Source: Ilumatobacteraceae bacterium | GTDB lineage: Bacteria > Actinomycetota > Acidimicrobiia > Acidimicrobiales > Ilumatobacteraceae | DNA length: 34,080 bases | Assembly: GCA_009691255.1 (NCBI GenBank) | Contig: SHUT01000016.1 | Coordinates: 1 to 34,080 of the forward strand | Reading direction: 5' to 3' | Shown here: piece after piece, positions 31,812 to 34,080 of the stretch | How positions within the stretch are numbered: the first letter of the stretch is position 1 | How the letters are laid out: the number at the start of each line of letters is the position of its first letter | Position numbers and translations under genes: made by a program | Notes under the pieces: generated by a model | Told to the model about the DNA's origin: nothing | Seen by the model: only the letters and a program-made list of their open reading frames with translations | Databases searched by the model: none

Positions 31812-32008
31812 AGAGGACGGACGTTGTTTGCTTCGACGCCCTTGTGGCCTTGACCGAGTTCGAACTCGACCTGCTGGCCAGCAACGAGAGACCGACGACC
31901 GGTGCCCTCAATGTTGGAGAAGTGAACGAAGACATCGTCTCCGCCTTCTTGGGAGATGAATCCAAATCCCTTTTCGTCGTTGAAAAATTTTACGGTACCG
32001 GTTGGCAT
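31808..32008 (-). CDS. cspA: Cold-shock domain protein
   Basis: This 66-residue protein is a single cold-shock OB-fold domain binding single-stranded RNA/DNA. RNP1 is KGFGFI and RNP2 is VFVHFS, starting with [11 protein letters not shown] and ending with [10 protein letters not shown]. It is a full-length member (usual size 65-70 residues). AGGA lies about 11 nt upstream of the ATG, with a promoter at 32043-32072 and a long 5' leader relative to its neighbours, as is common in csp genes that regulate through their mRNA leader. Divergent from folE. Confidence 0.96.
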   Translation of the reverse strand: MPTGTVKFFNDEKGFGFISQEGGDDVFVHFSNIEGTGRRSLVAGQQVEFELGQGHKGVEANNVRPL

Positions 32009-32042
32009 GACTATTTATTTCCTATCGTTTGGTTACGTTTTA

Positions 32043-32072
32043 AGTATAGGGGACTAAAACGAAAAGTGAAAA
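32043..32072 (-). promoter_or_regulatory. cspA promoter
   Basis: On the minus strand TTTTCA (32067-32072) is separated by 18 nt from TATACT (32043-32048), a near-consensus -10. It lies about 35 nt upstream of the cspA ATG, leaving an untranslated leader of about 27 nt that contains AGGA. Confidence 0.55.
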
Positions 32073-32169
32073 CATTCAGATTTCCCCCACCCTGCCCACC
32101 CACTATCTCAATCGCCGTTGGTATGGTGGCATCTCCTTGATTCTGCTGAGAGCCTGTCTGGAGAACACT

Positions 32170-32778
32170 ATGAGCGCGATGAACACCACCCCGAGCACGA
32201 CCCATCCCACAGTTGACCTTCACCTCGCCGAACGAGCCGTGCGGGACTTGCTCCAAGCCTTGGGCCAAGACACTTCCCGAGACGGCATTCTGGATACACC
32301 CGTCCGAGTGGCACGCATGTGGGCAGAGCTGTTGCAGGGCTATCAAGAAAACCCAGACGCCCACCTCACTCGAACTTTTGAGATTGAGCACGACGAGATG
32401 GTCTTGGTGCGGGATATCAATTTCACATCGATGTGTGAACACCATCTTTTGCCCTTCACGGGCGTTGTGCACATCGCCTATCTTCCTGGCACAACTGGTA
32501 AGTTCACGGGTCTCTCAAAGTTGGCACGATTAGTAGAGGGCTACGCCCGACGTCTGCAAGTACAAGAAACTCTCACGAGCCAAATCGCAGACGCAATGAA
32601 CACGATGCTCGAACCTGTTGGTGTACTCGTGGTCGTTGAGGCAGAGCATATGTGCATGTCAATCCGTGGTGTGCGTACGCCTGGTGCCAGAACAATCACC
32701 ACGGCCGTGCGTGGCATCTATCGCACAGACTCAACCGCGCGGGCTGAAGTAATGTCGTTCATTCGCGACCAAAAATAA
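32170..32778 (+). CDS. folE: GTP cyclohydrolase I
   Basis: This 202-residue enzyme converts GTP to dihydroneopterin triphosphate, the first step of folate (and tetrahydrobiopterin/queuosine) synthesis. Motifs include [17 protein letters not shown], the zinc site [16 protein letters not shown] and the second zinc cysteine in [13 protein letters not shown], plus [20 protein letters not shown]. The ATG at 32170 follows GGAG and is chosen over the TTG at 32137, which only adds unconserved residues. Followed after 21 bp by a Nudix hydrolase, which could be the triphosphate pyrophosphohydrolase of the next step. Confidence 0.96.
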   Translation: MSAMNTTPSTTHPTVDLHLAERAVRDLLQALGQDTSRDGILDTPVRVARMWAELLQGYQENPDAHLTRTFEIEHDEMVLVRDINFTSMCEHHLLPFTGVVHIAYLPGTTGKFTGLSKLARLVEGYARRLQVQETLTSQIADAMNTMLEPVGVLVVVEAEHMCMSIRGVRTPGARTITTAVRGIYRTDSTARAEVMSFIRDQK

Positions 32779-32799
32779 CAACGGAATTAAACAGTCTGC

Positions 32800-33339
32800 A
32801 TGGGATTCCCGCATCCCACTCCTGATCTGCCCGGAAAATGGCCAGCGCTCCGAGCAGAAGTCGCAGCCGTGCAGATTCCTACACAAGAATCTCAGAATCT
32901 TTTACAACTTCTTGATGCTGACTCACCCAAACTTTTAGAGCCTGCGCACATCTGTGCCACTGCATGGGTGCTGAGTCAAGATAATTCCAAAATACTTCTT
33001 GTACAACACGCCAACTTGGGCTGGAGCACGCCTGGCGGTCATCTCAACCAACACGAAACAAGCAGATCCGGTGCATTGCGTGAATTAATTGAAGAAACTG
33101 GTCTCGATGCGAGAGCGATGGAAATAATCGGCAATGGTCCCGCGATCGTCCACCATCACCGCACCGAAGAAGAAATCCCCCACCAACATTGGAACATTGG
33201 GTGGCTCTACGTTGGCGACTCTGCCGCACCACTCACCTCCGTCCATGGCGCTCAATGGTGGCCACTTGACAGATTGCCCGCTGGACCAGAAGATCGTGGC
33301 ATTATTTTCCCAAAACTGCTTCAACTTTTATCACTGTAA
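32800..33339 (+). CDS. Nudix hydrolase downstream of folE
   Basis: This 179-residue protein has a complete Nudix box: GGHLNQHETSRSGALRELIEETGLDA fits G-x5-E-x7-R-E-x-x-E-E-x-G. An N-terminal helical segment of about 45 residues precedes the Nudix fold. Nudix enzymes cleave nucleoside diphosphate-linked compounds. Because it is co-transcribed with folE (21-bp gap), dihydroneopterin triphosphate is a reasonable substrate guess, though general NTP clean-up is equally possible. Followed by an intrinsic terminator. Confidence 0.88.
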   Translation: MGFPHPTPDLPGKWPALRAEVAAVQIPTQESQNLLQLLDADSPKLLEPAHICATAWVLSQDNSKILLVQHANLGWSTPGGHLNQHETSRSGALRELIEETGLDARAMEIIGNGPAIVHHHRTEEEIPHQHWNIGWLYVGDSAAPLTSVHGAQWWPLDRLPAGPEDRGIIFPKLLQLLSL

Positions 33340-33435
33340 AAGCTTCCACTCACTTCCTTGCGACAAGAGACCCGTCACTGAAGCGCGTACTCGCTTGACG
33401 TTGGGTTTATGAAATATGGCTACATCTCAAAAAAG

Positions 33436-33462
33436 TTTTCTACCTGACGGCAGAAAATTTTT
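33436..33462. terminator. Bidirectional intrinsic terminator
   Basis: TTTTCT-A-CC-TGAC-GG-C-AGAAAA forms a stem-loop with a 4-nt loop and one mismatch. On the plus strand it is followed by TTTTT (33458-33462); on the minus strand the hairpin is followed by CTTTTTT. It can end transcription of both the folE-Nudix operon and the convergent DUF1566 gene. Confidence 0.7.
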
Positions 33463-33464
33463 AA

Positions 33465-33486
33465 ATAGATAGATAGAAAAATAGAT
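33465..33486 (+). repeat. Short ATAG tandem repeat
   Basis: ATAGATAGATAG (33465-33476), then AAAAATAGAT, immediately beside the stop codon of the DUF1566 gene. A simple low-complexity stretch. Confidence 0.7.
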
Positions 33487-34080
33487 CAAAAAGCCCGCAC
33501 TGGACTCACGTAGAACGAGTCCGTCTTATAGGCGTCGGACTGGGCCCCGATGCTGAAGAACTGGAACCACGCGACGAACGCGACGACCTCAGACGAACTC
33601 CAATGGGCGCCAGAGGCTAAACTCCATGAGGTGCTACCGCTTATGCCAGTCACAGGCCTGTTATCTCCTGAACCCATGCAGTTGTATTGGGATTGTTTAC
33701 TTCCTGTGCGTCCCTTGAAGAACTCATTGCACAAAGCGTCTAGTTCTTTGCGTGATGGCAAGAACCAGTCTGTCTTGCCTCCACCGTTATAGGTCTTAGC
33801 AATACTTGCAGCACTCGGTGAGCCGTCAGTGCCTGTGCAGTTTTTATTAGTGATGATCTTGGTGTTGGCTTTACCTGTGCCAATCTCAAGGCTTGCTGTT
33901 CGCTGCACAGGTGTCATCACATCAGTGCCGTAGCAGCCCCACTGTGCCCTGGTGTCTGGCGTCCAGGCAGAAGGAGTAGTTCCTGGAGTAATTGCTGCTT
34001 CGAGATATGTGCATTTTGTCGCAGATGTTGCGTTCAGATCTTCTCCACAGACAAAAGGTGAGGTTGCAACATAGAACACG
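33486..34080 (-). CDS. DUF1566/Lcl-type surface protein, N-terminus beyond window
   Basis: The last 198 residues of a protein that continues past the window. The DUF1566 (Lcl C-terminal) fold is clear: DWFLPSRKELDALCNEFF, GISGSTSWSLASGAHWSSSEV and, at the end, TDSFYVSPVRAF. Six cysteines are spread along the region (in VCGED, KCTYL, WGCYG, NCTG, LCNEF, NCMG), suggesting disulfides in an extracellular protein. Such domains usually end long secreted adhesin-like proteins. Sequence composition (Ser/Thr/Gly-rich, diverse) differs from the enzymes around it. Confidence 0.82.
   Translation of the reverse strand, partial: VFYVATSPFVCGEDLNATSATKCTYLEAAITPGTTPSAWTPDTRAQWGCYGTDVMTPVQRTASLEIGTGKANTKIITNKNCTGTDGSPSAASIAKTYNGGGKTDWFLPSRKELDALCNEFFKGRTGSKQSQYNCMGSGDNRPVTGISGSTSWSLASGAHWSSSEVVAFVAWFQFFSIGAQSDAYKTDSFYVSPVRAF

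Noticed and set aside
31649-32140. 163-codon plus-strand frame
   Set aside because: It runs antisense across cspA, whose full cold-shock domain is unmistakable on the minus strand.
1-34080. tRNA, rRNA, CRISPR arrays, insertion sequences
   Set aside because: No T-loop-type consensus with flanking acceptor stem, no spaced direct repeats, and no transposase or terminal inverted repeats were seen. Weak matches such as GGTTCAACCGGG near 30237 lie inside coding sequence.

Overview
The window is a gene-dense bacterial chromosome segment of intermediate GC (roughly half, by eye) with almost no spare sequence. It most resembles a streamlined actinobacterium, and I would guess an Acidimicrobiia-type (freshwater acIV / Ilumatobacter-like) lineage. 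The reasons are a mycofactocin locus, NDMA-dependent type alcohol dehydrogenases, LytR-CpsA-Psr and DUF4395 proteins, and many start codons lying 6-7 nt after a TANNNT box, which is the actinobacterial leaderless-transcript arrangement. The taxonomic call is inference; there is no rRNA here.

Layout. 1-4.3 kb: a truncated acyl-CoA dehydrogenase, a small coiled-coil membrane protein, then an MFS transporter and cysS on the minus strand. 4.4-8.3 kb: valS and an LCP ligase. 8.3-12.45 kb: a minus-strand operon of two paralogous zinc alcohol dehydrogenases, a MoxR AAA+ ATPase and a VWA protein. 12.6-17.5 kb: the divergent mycofactocin operon mftA-mftB-mftC-plsY-dedA-mftE-mftF. 17.4-20.9 kb: DUF4395, an alanine-racemase-like protein, a membrane acyltransferase and a ROK kinase. 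21-23.7 kb: ung, an SRPBCC protein and a sulfatase. 23.7-26.1 kb: aguA-aguB (agmatine to putrescine) and a glutathione peroxidase. 26.2-30.1 kb: an amidase, a secreted RCC1-repeat/metallophosphoesterase fusion and a methyltransferase. 30.1-33.3 kb: a quinone oxidoreductase, a ferritin-like protein, cspA, folE and a Nudix hydrolase. 33.4-34.08 kb: a bidirectional terminator and the C-terminal part of a DUF1566 surface protein.

The centre of interest is the divergent pair at 8.3-17.5 kb. Mycofactocin is a peptide-derived redox cofactor. MftA is the precursor, MftB its carrier, MftC the radical SAM enzyme, MftE the protease and MftF the glycosyltransferase. Its known clients include alcohol dehydrogenases that hold NAD(H) tightly, and two such enzymes lie back-to-back with the biosynthetic operon, followed by a MoxR/VWA chaperone-like pair. 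The flavin enzyme MftD, usually found between mftC and mftE, is absent. Its place is taken by two membrane-protein genes, a PlsY-like acyltransferase and a DedA protein, locked into the operon by 1-10 nt spacings and a start/stop overlap.

At the regulatory level at least ten genes (acyl-CoA dehydrogenase, cysS, mftA, DUF4395, the racemase, ung, SRPBCC, aguB, gpx, amidase) show TANNNT followed by 6-7 nt and then the start codon, with no Shine-Dalgarno. Genes inside operons or with longer leaders (ADHs, valS, ferritin, methyltransferase, folE, cspA) carry purine-rich ribosome-binding sites instead. This contrast helped choose several starts, including that of mftA.
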